A stretch of DNA of 64,000 nucleotides from Temnothorax longispinosus (taxonomy: Eukaryota; Arthropoda; Insecta; Hymenoptera; Formicidae): positions 744,001 to 808,000 of the forward strand of contig NC_092363.1 of NCBI RefSeq assembly GCF_030848805.1, written 5' to 3'. Below are positions 1-11,761 of this stretch, piece by piece (position 1 is the first letter of the stretch; each line of letters opens with the position of its first letter). The notes beneath the pieces were generated by a model. It worked only from the letters and a program-made list of their open reading frames with translations, was not told the DNA's origin and did no database searches. Both the position numbers and the translations under genes were made by a program.

Positions 1-450
1 CGTGCTTGATGTATAGGACGTATCAGAGGATGTTTTCCGTTATCTGCACATCTCTTCAAGAAATAATGTTACACAACCAACTTTAAATTATACTGCGTAT
101 ATTACCAGAAATTTAAAAACTTATTATACCAGATTATACTAAAAATTTAAAAACTGATTTAGAAATCTTTGCTTTAATGTCCATAAGCTTAAAATTATTA
201 AGTTTAAAAACTAAAATGTTATTAATTATTTCAATTTTCACACTTATTTCAATAATACACACTTATTTCTCTGGTAGATAATTTGCCAAATAATTTCCTC
301 GTGATAAAGGCACCTAATCTTCCGCAATCAAGAAATCAAGAAAAAAATCCAAGATATTTTTTAGAACATCCGTAACTGCGAATGTGACATGTGTTACATC
401 TTGTACGTGACTATGAGGGTATGAAGGATTGAAAAAGAAAGACAGCAGGC

Positions 451-475
451 AGAGAGAGAGAGAGAGAGAGAGAGG
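451..475. repeat. (GA)n microsatellite
   Basis: An uninterrupted run of AG dinucleotides followed by a short G tract. The frames that read through it on both strands (RERERE or SLSLSL) are translations of the repeat and not protein evidence. Confidence 0.95.
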
Positions 476-3400
476 GGGGAAATGGGAAGGGGAGATGATA
501 TTGCCGATACCACACACCACTATACTATGCGACAGTGCTCGGCACTGCTATCGGTGTTACGCTACATACACTGCGACCCTGCAATTCTGTCGACCGACAT
601 GCTCGCCGGACACTCGGTTGTCTAATCGACTGCCTGCATATACCGCGCGCACCTGTTCCTTGAACATAAACCGCGTTTTGCATGAACGTTCGGATCCATA
701 CGTGCTGGATCTCTATCGGTCTCTGCTCTATGATATTGAAGACAAGCCAATCTCGTCGTCGAAGAAAGGGATCATTGAAATCCCGAGGGTCAGTTCTGCG
801 AGACAAACGCGAGACCACACGCGATTGAGATAGGATCGAGAGGAAACAATGTCGAAAACGCAATCGGCAGAGTGGATAGTATCAAAGATATATAGCTCCG
901 AGTTGGATAAGCTCGACTATGATATATGACAGTTCCCAGCGATTCTATATTATTGATAAATGATAAATAACGATTTCACGTCTATAAATAGTACTATATC
1001 TATGTCGAGATCAACCTTCAATCGGTGATTGATCGTCAAAGAATTAGAGTTCCATTGTATTGTATATTTATAATGATTATGAGATGGAATATATACAGTG
1101 ATTACGATGGTATATCTTTCCGATACCTGATGGTGAGGCTTCAATCATCCTCGATGCGACGATGTACATCTAATCGCGGTATGAATAGCCCGCGTACGCG
1201 AATCAGCGCGGCGCATCAGCGGCTGATCACACGGTTTGCACGGATCGAAATGCCAAGCCACGGCGAGAGCCGCGTTGCGAAACATCAAACGCGGCTTCCT
1301 CAAGGTGTTTTCGACCGAGTCGTATGCTAATTAAAGGTATATAAACGTGAGTATCGAGGTAGAGATTTTTGTCTGCCGCCGTCGCCGCCGAAATGTTCTC
1401 TCTCCACGTGCACGGCATAATTTACAGTCCGCGCCGGAGCTCGGAGTGCCGTGTCTCCTTCGCGAAGAGAAACGGCCGGCTAAACTCGGCTAATCCGATG
1501 CTAATTCAATGCAACGGCCAACTGCTCCCGTCCACAATGGACTTTATGCGCGTGTAACGTCCGCACGCCGAGCGTACATGGCGGCATTCGCGAGACTCTA
1601 ATCGCACGGCACCGGCACGGCACCGCGTTTTCCGAGTGTCGAGAACAAGGTATGGTAAACGCGCGCGCGGGAGAAATGATAGAACCGTGTAGAAGAGAAA
1701 GAAAGAGAGAGATTTGCCAATACGCCAGAGCTACCATTTTGCAATGCTAGTTAACTTTAATCCGTTCAGTTAGCCGCTCGGCGGCCGCGTGCAGCGGCAT
1801 TTTCGAGCCGTTGAATAATCACTTTATTCGTTGCCGGACCGATCCATTACACCGAAAATTCTGACGAGCAACGTTTCACTCTCGTTTCATTCACACCACG
1901 TTATACATATGCATGCATACATGGTGCTCTATACTTCCAGCGTAAAAACTGATGTTGTTGCGAAGGTTTTTTTAGGGAAATAAAGAAGCAAAATACTTCG
2001 TTTAAATCGGCAGATTTTTTATCGAGGCAAAAAAATTCAAGCGTCGTGTACTTATTCACTTATAGCGACTCTCTTCCAGGTAATAAGGTTTAAAGAGGCA
2101 CGCTACAACCAACGATCTTTTCGACCACCCGCGCACTTAAACGCAGATCAATCGAGTTGACCTCAAGCATACTAAGTATTAAGGGGTTAACACCTAATGC
2201 CGCATAGATGCAGGCTTTCTCCTCACAGCGAGTGGTGCACCTGCAATAGCAAAATCAGTGGAACTTCAAGAGATAGGTTTCTTTCAGTCGAAGAATCTGT
2301 CTACTAATTACTGCGTAAAGACCGCGTAAAAATTCAAGTTTATGCGCTCATAATTGGCTAATAAATTTCTCGCTAAATCCTCGCTCGTGAACGCGTAATG
2401 CATCAAGCGTTAGTACACAAATTTTGCTGGGAAGATGGTGCGTGTTACGCGAGTCGTCGGCGACATATTATGCGCTCGCTTTCGAGAGGTAAACTCGTAA
2501 AAAGCCCGTAACCGGTACTTCATCTGAGCAAGCACAAACTGCATCACGTACTGTCGAGACTTTTTATACATTATTACGAGGTAACTACTCCCCCGAGGAG
2601 CCAAGTATGTCAGTGGTTTGTGCTTGTTTGCCTGTCCACTTCTCTCTTCTGCGGTTTCATCGCGAAAAAAATTTACTCTCGTAAAAAAAAGACGTGCACG
2701 TTATAACTATCGTCTTATCTGCCGTTCATGGCATCTTCTAGAACATATTCATCCCTTAAGGCACTGAACTTATTGAACTAAAAAAGCATCTACCGCCAGG
2801 AAAAAATTCTGTAAAAAAAAGAAATCCGCTATTTATTGAAAAATGTGTTGATAGTCGTTTTGATAGTCATTACCTGTCTTTGACGATTCTCTACATAACA
2901 ATCTATTTAGGCAAAATTTTTTAAAAAAGTAAATATTCTTCTTAGTATCTCTTTATATAAATCATATTTTTATAAAATCTTTCTTAAAAACGATATTGTG
3001 TATTATGATAAAAAGTAAGTATGGATTCATGAACATGGTTTACAAAAAGAAAATATAGCAAAAGCGCATGATTTGCATGTAAGAGCAGCAATCGCGACAA
3101 TATTTTTAACGTCAATCTTGGAAAAAAACTGGGTTAATTAGACGGCGTAATAGAAGCATAGTAGATCGAAGCAGAAGCGCTCTCTTGAAACAATCATTGA
3201 TAACTTATAATATTATATTATCATTTGAATAACTATAGTGAGCATAATTTCCTATATAGTAACTCATGCAATTTTCTATCAATATTTTACAGATATATTA
3301 CCATATAAAATAGAACTTTATCTTGAATTTAGACCAGATTTTTTTTTATTAACTCTTTCAGAGTTCGAAATTATAAATTAATATTACGTGGTCGGTCTTT

Positions 3401-5054
3401 TTAGAAAACGAATAAATTGATACTCTATAGCCTATTCCATGCAGTATTTTAATACACACGAATTTTTATTAATTTATCATCTACCTCGATAAATGCATTA
3501 AATATTCCTAAAAAAAAAAACACATGAAATTTTATAATAGTTCATGCTTCTCTCCGTCAATATAAAAAATATACTGTGCATTTTTTGTTCTACAATTATA
3601 TAGAAAAAACTATATTACTTATATAATAAACCATTTGCTGGTAATGTTGAAACAATGCACACACAGCACATTTATAAAAGTTTTTTATAAATTTCAGAGT
3701 CGGAAGTAATATCGATCATCGCTACATATGCAGAATGCATAGAAAAATTGAGATGTTGCGAACCTGTAGAACTGTAAATATGCAGGTATGCTTTTACATA
3801 TACCTATATTTTCACACAACGGAGCCGTAAAAGTGCATGCAATATCACATGCGTTCACGCCAAATCATCCTATACGCAATAAGAACAGAGTATGCGACTT
3901 TTTACACGCAGCTTCAACTCTTGGCCAATTAATTGAAAAAGCAAGCACACGTTGCGATCAATAGTTGTGGGCTCTTTCTTGCATTAGATTACTAAAGCAT
4001 AATGCATGATATTTATTAGTGTGCAAAAAAATAGTTTGGATCAAACTTGAAAAATTATGAATGCGAATAAATACAAATCAACAGCCTGTCTCAATAAATC
4101 CAAATATTTTAATGAGCGCTGCGCCAATACTGGCTGTTTGTATTCATTGAAGCAAATTTTCCGTTCTTCATTTTTCTTCATTCATATTTGTTCTCATTTA
4201 TTTGAACTGATTCTGGCTACATCCGCTAGCTATTTCTAAAAAAACACCGTAAAATAACATATTGGATATCTTCTTCCACGTGACTTGAATGACTTGTTTG
4301 AAACGACAATGGGCGCTAATGGAGCATAACTTTTAACTTCCGTTTGTGAAAAGTTAGTCTTCGGAGCTATCGATGTGATAAAAAATTAAGCAATGTGTTC
4401 TACTTTCACAAATCACAAAGACAAAACACTATCAAAGAGCAGCCTTGAGATATCAACCGCAATCGTATACGTATAGGTATAAATACATTAAATGTATTTG
4501 CGCGTTATGTAGTTTATTCGTATGTACAATATATGTATGTGCGCTGTGTATAGCCAGACAATATGGCTTACTCATGAATATGGATGTAACGCGGACAAGG
4601 GAATGGCTCAGTGCAAACTGATTAAGGCAAATCACGTAACCAGAAATGCATTCCTCTATTTTCATTGCTATTAAGATAACTTTCGGCATTGATGAGATGC
4701 AATATTAATTGATTCAGACATATAATAGACCGTTTAAGAAAAAGTGAATTGCTGACTAAGGTCTCTTGAAAATTGGCGGTTTTGAATGGGTGCGCGAATT
4801 ATCCGAGCAGATTTAACAACGAACTCGGCGAACTTTCATTAAAAGTTTCGTGACAAGCCCGATGTTCTAGCTTTCGTGTCTTGAAGAACAAGATGAAAGA
4901 AGTGAGGGATAATCGGAAACTTTTCGCATGCGATTTTACGCTGCTATTTCATACTCCATCATTATAGGAAATACTCGAGGAAATATTTGTAAAAAGTTGT
5001 ATATATAATTAAAAGTATATTTTTTATATATACGATAATTATCAATGGATTATC
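476..5054. other. Non-coding stretch, no gene recognised
   Basis: Mostly AT-rich sequence with one CpG-richer patch at roughly 1130-1740. No frame is long enough or distinctive enough to call. At 2078-2081 a pyrimidine-rich tract ends in AG directly followed by GTAATA, an acceptor-donor junction without an exon. Nothing else stands out. Confidence 0.6.
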
Positions 5055-5198
5055 GTTTGCACACTCGTATACAATTTGATTTTTCGCTTACACATTCTTA
5101 ATAATAAAGTTATAAACAAAGTTTTTTAAATATTTGTCTATAATTTTATTATTAAGGATGTGTAACCAAAAAATCAAATTGTATACGAGTGTGCAAAC
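5055..5198. repeat. Hairpin / MITE-like inverted repeat (arms about 63 bp)
   Basis: The left arm (5055-5117) begins GTTTGCACACTCGTATAC. The right arm (5136-5198) is its reverse complement with only a handful of mismatches, and an AT-rich loop of about 18 bp separates them. The outer roughly 30 bp of each arm are essentially identical. I see no clear target-site duplication, so the superfamily is unknown. The simplest reading is a non-autonomous DNA transposon that folds into a hairpin; a structured RNA gene is the alternative. Confidence 0.75.
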
Positions 5199-5388
5199 AA
5201 AAACTTATCGATTAAGGCTATTTCAATCTAATTTTCTCGTAGTTTGGGACTAATGTGAAATTGGCCCCCAAAAAATTCTTTTGTTAATACTGCTTGAACT
5301 AGAAGTGTTCAAATAAAAATTCGAAATGTGCATACGTGTGCAAATCGAATGAGTTATTTAGAAAGTTATTTTTTTTTATGTTGACAAT

Positions 5389-5954
5389 ATGACAACCCAC
5401 AATAAATCTTCATATTGGGAGAGTTGTAGTCGATATCCCTGTCGGCAGAGTATCCGTATTATAGGAGAAGAGGATAGTGTTGACTTCATCTATCAATTTG
5501 TGAAGAAAAGATTTGTTGTCGGGGACCACTGGAGTCTTAGCATATTCCATACTGCCCCTGACATAATTGGGCCACCCAAATTTCAAAATTACGGACAACC
5601 ATTTCATTTACCAATTTCTTTTTGTGATTTCGAGGTACGTGTATTTTCTGGTACTACCTATCTCTGTTATAGTCCTGTACAAAGTAATCGCTATATATTA
5701 TATGTTACAAGATTTTCTACTATTTGACAATTTTTATTTTCTAATATAGAAAATAAAGGATGGTACTGGTATTTCAATATCTCCGTGGCAAAACAAAGAT
5801 TTCATAAGGCCCATTGATGAGCTCATATCAAACGGTTTGGCTCCGACAAAAAGATATATTAGTATGTAATATTTAAATCAATAAATAAGATATTGAATTT
5901 TTTGGGCAATGGTGTCATTTCTTTGTTTGAAATAATTGTTCAGCGAAATACTAG
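5389..5954 (+). CDS. Small hypothetical gene, three-exon model, product not recognised
   Basis: Exon 1 is 5389-5634 (82 codons, MTTHNKSSYW to CDFE) and ends GAG|GTACGTG. Intron 1 (5635-5749, 115 bp) ends TTTTCTAATATAG. Exon 2 opens in phase 0 at 5750 with KIKDGTGISISPWQ and stays open to RYI. It can stop at TAA 5867-5869 (121 aa). It can also splice at the strong donor GTATGT (5862) to an acceptor CAG at 5941-5943, adding TKY and TAG at 5952-5954 (122 aa). Both introns are of typical short insect size and all phases agree. The start ATG has A at -3 and an in-frame TAG upstream at 5359. The protein would be soluble, without signal peptide or membrane segment, and rich in aromatic residues, for example around GDHWSLSIFH. 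I recognise no domain. AATAAA-like polyadenylation signals lie within a few hundred bases downstream. A decayed gene fragment is the alternative. Confidence 0.5.
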
Positions 5955-6532
5955 AAAAACTACATTAATAACATCGCTAGTAAATTCTTGATATTTTTTG
6001 TTTCTTTCGTTTAGAAATAGATCTCCCGTGATACTTTTTCTAGTTGCAGTTTCTAAACAGCTTTCCGTAAAGTTCGTTGTAAAAATTTATTTTTATACTG
6101 TTCTGAAATAAACTCATGAAAGCTACTATAAATATTGGCAGAATTTGTCCTCTTTAATTTCTCCATAAAATAAAAAATATGTACACTTTTAGAATAAAAT
6201 AGCTCGAAGTATTCGAACCTTCCCACTCAATCATATTTCTGCTTCCACGCGAGATGAGATGTCACATGGGTTTACAACTTTCCACGCGTGAAAAGTTCAC
6301 GCATGTACTTTGCAAGGCGCACTATGTGTCCAGTTGTTCGAAAAGATTTTTACAAAGATTTTTACCAAGAGAGCCGCAAAAAAATATCAAAATTCGAAAA
6401 AGACCCTATTCTGAACAATTACCTACAATTTATTTCCATTTTCCTAAAAAGCGTTCAAATCAATTTCCTAGGCAAATAGCATTTGCCTAGTCAAAAGCTT
6501 TTTTCGCTAAAATAACCATTTGCCTACGACAC

Positions 6533-6534
6533 AT

Positions 6535-6565
<31 letters not shown>

Positions 6566-6650
6566 TGTATATATACATATATATAATATATATATGTGTA
6601 TATATATATAATATACACGCAGACGCACGCGCACGCACGCATATATATGT
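6533..6650. repeat. (TA)n-rich low-complexity tract with (CGCA)n tail
   Basis: Alternating AT with occasional G or C interruptions runs from about 6533 to 6615, followed by a purine-pyrimidine alternating CGCACG segment and more TA. It abuts the MITE at 6683. The tyrosine/isoleucine-only frames here are repeat translations. Confidence 0.9.
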
Positions 6651-6682
6651 ATATGAAATACAATATATAATAAATCATATAT

Positions 6683-6861
6683 ATTTTTCTTGTAAAAAAA
6701 CTTATTGGCGCTGCTTTTTTACTCTCGCTGCATACTTCCCTAAATTATGTTTTGCTTTCTTATTCAATCAAATATTTTATGCTTTATTAAATTCAATCAA
6801 AATTTTAGTACTTTATTAAATTTCAAGGTCTAGCAGCGCCAAGTTTTTTTACAAGAAAAAT
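6683..6861. mobile_element. 179-bp MITE with about 30-bp terminal inverted repeats
   Basis: The left terminus (6683-6715) reads ATTTTTCTTGTAAAAAAACTT and on to GGCGCTGCT. The right terminus (6832-6861) is its reverse complement, apart from a 3-base insertion in the left copy. The internal sequence is AT-rich with short direct repeats of TTTATTAAATT and TTCAATCAAA. There is no coding capacity. The flanks are too AT-rich to define a target-site duplication. Non-autonomous DNA transposon by structure; family unknown. Confidence 0.75.
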
Positions 6862-8732
6862 TTATTTATTTTATTTTAATTAAATATTTTTATTTTGTAC
6901 TGTTCATCCGCCAACAGGGAACGTGAGCTGGGATTAGACGGGAAGAAAAAAAATATATATATGTATACGTATATTCTCTTTGCAATTGGCGCAATTTAAA
7001 GATTTCACATCTTTTTTGAAATATTATATATACTATAAGTATTATTATTAGCGATAAAGGGATTTTGTATCGTGCGTGTTACCTTATAACACGAATGATA
7101 GAGATATCCGGATTTCATACAAAGAATATTTATATCCTCGGACACACAACGTTACATAAATACATATTATGCATGACTACGTAACGCATAGATAGCATAT
7201 ACTCATGCTAGTGATACTGCTCCTGGTCGATATATAGGTTTCCGATGCTATTGTGCTGCGTGATATCCAGTCAGCCGAGGCACCTGGATTGCGCATCGAT
7301 ATCTACATAGCTAATAAAAGGTAGTAGAACATATGTGTGTGGACCTATAAGATCGGCACCGATGACAAAGGCAATAAAAAACGAGGCACGCTAATTGCAT
7401 CGCTTGGCCTACTTCGATGCAGATGACATGTTCCACATACGTATTTTCTAAATTATAGCCTGCAAAATCGACCGTACAGAAGAACGATAAAAATAAAAGA
7501 GAAATCTCTCACGGGTTCATCCTCGCTTCGCTCCTCTTGTCGTGCGAGTTAACGACAAACACGATAGTTCATTAGCCGAATCAAGATAATAATTATATTG
7601 TGCCGCACCTCTCTCACTCTCTCCCCCCTCCCTCCCTTTCTTTCATCTAAATTTTAATTGACCCTATGAATAAATGCATTAATAACGCCGATCTTGCCCA
7701 CGCGCACATTGACTGCTAAAAGAGCATACAGTCGCAATATCTGAACCAGAGAGTTGGTCTACGTCAGAATGCACTAAAGAGATGTCGTTATGACAAGACA
7801 AATGGTCTATATGCAATTATATTGTCGCTGCATAAGTTCTGTTAGCGAGCGCATGTTACGGTGAACACAGTTCTTAAAAAAAGCTTTAGCTTCGAAATCA
7901 AACTACATTTCATTACTAGCATTACCTACTTATAACCCCCCCATCTGTATTCTTCTTGGATGGTTTTTTTTCAAGATACGAATTTCCAGCAGAGATTTAC
8001 AAAGCATCAGTGACAAACGTGAAAGAATCTTGCTAATTACATTGTACAAATACTTTTTTCTGCACCTATTGCACTATGATCGAAATAAAGTATAAACTGG
8101 ACTGATTTTCTATTGCATTCCACCTAACACATGACGCTTTATTAATTCCTTTACACGTATCTCGCTTCCATTTTATAAATATCAGCAGAACTGTATATTA
8201 CACTGAGAACGAGGCGTTATTCGTATATTCGTGAAACAAGTCGTGAAAGTTTTAAGAGCATAGCGGGGTAGCGATAGAAAGATCAATCATCATAATTACA
8301 TACACTGGCGACTCACTTATGAACGCATAACGTAATTGACGTTACTCATTGAGCGAACTGTACGGTCAATGGCATTAAAGAGGAAAAAAATGATAACCCG
8401 AGCCCAACGTGCAATGCAGTGTTGTTTAAGCGTTATTATTATGTTTAGGCTAGAAATACCTTTACGGCGCACGCGGTTCTCCACACTAAAGCGCCAGCAC
8501 GTACACGACATTCCTGGAATAGCAGTTCCCTCGATAGTGCCGTTTATATTCCGTGAGTCCACAAGTTAAAAAAACTCATGTAATTGGCAAAAACGATAGG
8601 ATCTCATTAACCCGCAAATAACTCAACGAGAGGTATAACACGTATTTTATCACCGTTATCTGGAATCGATTATTTCGCAATAATATTTTTCAATCTATGC
8701 ATTAGGCACGCGCGCGCGTAGACTGCTACCAA
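6862..8732. other. Non-coding stretch, no gene recognised
   Basis: AT-rich at first, then mixed composition. It holds a pyrimidine-rich CT tract near 7608-7645 and nothing else that can be named. Confidence 0.6.
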
Positions 8733-8893
8733 AAGAAACATCGAGTAAAAATGCAGGAAAGCTAAGTTAATGACACGACAATTCGTGACGATAAAGAGCA
8801 AAGAAGTTTTCATTAAAACTTCTTTGCTCTTTATTGTCACGAATTGTCGTGTCATTAACTTATTAGCTTTCCTTTTTTACTCGATGTTCCTCT
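8733..8893. repeat. Long near-perfect hairpin, arms about 78 bp with a 4-nt loop
   Basis: The left arm (8733-8810) and right arm (8815-8893) are reverse complements almost base for base, meeting at GAAGTTTT-CATT-AAAACTTC. Two small indels and a few substitutions occur in the outer third, including GCAGG against AAAGG and an extra TA in the right arm. Because of the symmetry, frames on the two strands translate to nearly the same peptide, MTRQFVTIKSKEV; that is an artefact. The short loop and long stem fit a palindromic MITE or a hairpin-RNA source. It is longer than a typical insect miRNA precursor. Confidence 0.8.
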
Positions 8894-10058
8894 TGATAAA
8901 ATGTTACGATATGCTTTTTGTGCCAAGTTTAGTAACAAGTATGTTCAAATGCACGCCTGTGAGCTAATGTGACTAAGAATCTGTAGTTGAATTTACGGCA
9001 AATTACGGGTCTAGTAGAGCTTTGCCTTACATCGGCGGTTTAAGGACCGGGATTTCATTCTGTTCACGTACGCGTCAATCTTACGACGTGTAAGAAGCAG
9101 TCGCGCCGGTTGTTGCCGACGCGCCGCACAGCCTTAATCCATTCCAAAACGTCGGATACCCGGACGTTTTCCGCGAATACTTAGTCACCGGCGTATCGAC
9201 GGGCGAGAGACTGCCGCGCGGAATCGTAAATGAGAATGCAGTCGGTGTAAGAAGCGTAACAGACGTTTTCGTGGTCCATCGAATCGCGAGACTTTGTCAG
9301 TACCGCCATTTTTTGCGGTATTCCTCAAACAACAGTTCGAAGGTCGCTCATGCCATACAAGAACTAACTAAATAATTAACTTCAAAAAGTGAAGACACAT
9401 GTCAAGTATATCAAACGATGTAAACGCTAATTTCGCAATGTTTTTAAAATAGAGACGTTATAAATAATTAGAAAATAAATAAAGAATCGATGTCGTGTTA
9501 CCTACATATACCGATGTCTATCTATACATATCAAATTTTCCTCATAAAATTTCATTATCTTGGCGCAAAAAAAATGATAATACTGGTAGACAAGTTTTGG
9601 ACGTAAAGCGTGAGGGACAAGGTTAGCTGAAGGCTGCGTATTTCATGAATTACAATTACAAATCGTGCACTTGCATAAAATGTAGATTAGAGCGCATTAA
9701 CATATTTTGCCGTTAACGAGAAATACGCCGTGATCGCAGAATACGTTTAACTTCGAAATTACACGAGCCTGCTTTGCCTTGACGGGACACGTCAAAGTCG
9801 CACAATAACGGTGCCTCCGGAAATACATTACAAGCGACATTGTAAAAGTTTCGGCGAATTGATGTGATCGCACAGCACAATCAACAGCCTCAATTACAAA
9901 TACGTTGTAAAACGCGCAGTGCAACGATTTACTGTCACGAGAGTACTTTATTAGCTCATATCTCAATTATTACGACAATGAATGCTCGTCACTCCACGTA
10001 CTGCTGGTACCACGAGATCGTGATGTGTCTTACGTAAGATATTACTATATAATATTAC
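8894..10058. other. Non-coding stretch, no gene recognised
   Basis: A CpG-richer patch lies at about 9000-9350 and AT-rich sequence follows. No convincing frame, RNA gene or repeat was found. Confidence 0.6.
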
Positions 10059-10139
10059 CTGCACATTGTTCGTTCTCTACAGTGGCGTGATAATGACCGG
10101 ACATTCGGATAATTTCAATGAGTCTTCTGTTAGTCTCAC
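10059..10139 (-). CDS. Candidate internal exon on the minus strand (81 bp, phase 1-1)
   Basis: Read on the minus strand, a pyrimidine-rich tract ends in TTGCAG before 10139, and the donor AG|GTAATA follows 10059. The frame that enters and leaves in phase 1 is open through all 81 bases and reads ETNRRLIEIIRMSGHYHATV then ENEQCA; the other two frames contain stops. The length is a multiple of three, so it could be skipped without a frameshift. I do not recognise the peptide and no neighbouring exon is evident. A chance match of splice signals is quite possible. Confidence 0.25.
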
Positions 10140-10474
10140 CTGCAACAGAGAAGTAACACGTCGATTATAACACATAACACACATGGCGCCAAGTGAACGC
10201 GTGGTCGTTTAACGCATGCTACACACGCAAACGCCATCACGAATGCCTCATTACACTTTCCGGTCTGCCGATCGCGTAACATCGGTCAAAGTAGAATTTT
10301 ATTTGTCGTTCGTTTCCGATAAGTCGAGCAAAACGTACGAGGTGAGGATAAAACATAACGTGTTATATTTACCTTGTCACGCTGGTAAAAAGAGATTGAT
10401 GAAACGAGTGAATCCGAGAAAACCCAAGGAAGTAGAAAAAAAGAAAAAAATAAATTAAAGGTTGATATTGAAGA

Positions 10475-10574
10475 ATGAAAGAAGCTCGAATTAGCGTTTT
10501 ACAGAGACAACAATATTAAGATATTAAAGATATCGTTAATTGTCTCTGTAAAATGCTAATTCGAGTGTCTTTCA
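10475..10574. repeat. Hairpin / MITE-like inverted repeat, arms about 37 bp
   Basis: The left arm (10475-10512) contains CTCGAATTAGCGTTTTACAG. The right arm (10539-10574) is its reverse complement with a few mismatches. The loop is about 26 bp of AT-rich sequence. No target-site duplication is evident and it has no coding capacity. Confidence 0.7.
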
Positions 10575-11146
10575 CAAAGAAGCTTAAGCTATTTGAAAGT
10601 TTTATATCGCGTCAGTAAAATTTAACGTCATATCTTCTTACAACAATAGTAGTTAGTAGTTTAATTGCAAGATAAAAAACACTTAAAAATGTTTTGAATG
10701 TTTTGTTACATAAGAGAAGCCGAGAGAGAAGCATTAAATGCCGAGATGTGCACTTGATAAATATAGCGGAAAAGGCAATAAAGCACCGTTTAATATGACC
10801 AGAAAAAGTGGTGTAACTCAAGCTTAAGTCGATGTGCAAGGTAAACATAATTGCTCATGAGCCCCGCCATCTCGCGATAATCTGCCTGATGGCGATAAGG
10901 GATGGTGATGCAGCGTTGTGACGGTAAAACGGTTTTAACGATAATTCAAAGCACGAGTTAAAGCAACGTGCGCGACGCGATAATTCCCCGGGTCTGGCAT
11001 GCTTTTTATACATATTAGAACACAAGGTTTCACCAATCTTCCACCCATGGGAAGTCGCGGGTATCGGGAAAGATTAAGCAAAGCAGCTTATCTCATAATA
11101 CACATAGGAACAAGACGCAATAAAGTAATGGAGAAACGAAGAGTAT

Positions 11147-11204
<58 letters not shown>

Positions 11205-11514
11205 GACAATATGAACAGTGGAAGACTCGGCAAACGAGCCAAGATAACAAAGTGCATTAATTTCTGAAGAAGAAATGAGGTAACGTCTCGCCGCGAAATT
11301 ATTTAATGCCACGTCTACGCGTTTCTCTTACGAAATATCACGCGCTGGAGCAGCCACGAAGTAACTTCTAAGAGAAATATCGTCGGCGACGATCGATATC
11401 TCACGTCGCTCTCATAATTATTGCCGAAACCGTCTTCTAGCGTCACATATATGTCTTTTCATGCGGTCACATTCAGTCATGTAACAGAATCCATGCATGT
11501 TTCTCCATCCACTA
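10575..11514. other. Non-coding stretch, no gene recognised
   Basis: Contains the (GA)n tract listed separately. No believable frame otherwise. Confidence 0.6.
11150..11205. repeat. (GA)n microsatellite
   Basis: About 55 bp of nearly pure GA repeat with single A interruptions near its right end. Confidence 0.95.
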
Positions 11515-11761
11515 TTAAGGTAAAAGTACCAATACCGGGACACAAGACTAGATAAATGTACCAATGCCTAGACACCTATCTATGTCTGAATACCTTTAAA
11601 AAAATATAAATTTATGGAAATAAACGTTTGGATACTATAACTAAAGTTTCAAACTACAAGAAACAATATTTTTATCTTCGATTTTAATTCGCGTTATACT
11701 TATAAACAATAAAGGTGTCCAGATATAGGTACATGTCCGATTATTAGTATGTTTACCTTAA
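11515..11761. mobile_element. 247-bp TTAA-flanked MITE
   Basis: Both ends are TTAA (11515-11518 and 11758-11761). Just inside are imperfect inverted repeats: TTAAGGTAAAAGTACCAATA on the left and, read inward from the right, TTAAGGTAAACATACTAATA. Short internal words such as TACCAATNCC and GGTGTCC recur in both orientations. TTAA is the target site used by piggyBac-type transposases, but these termini lack the usual leading CCC, so that assignment is weak. A 27-bp copy of the left terminus occurs in reverse orientation at 42568-42594, which supports a dispersed element. Confidence 0.6.

Noticed and set aside
8670..8967. Two frames sharing the peptide MTRQFVTIKSKEV on opposite strands
   Set aside because: The match is produced by the palindrome at 8733-8893, not by duplicated genes.
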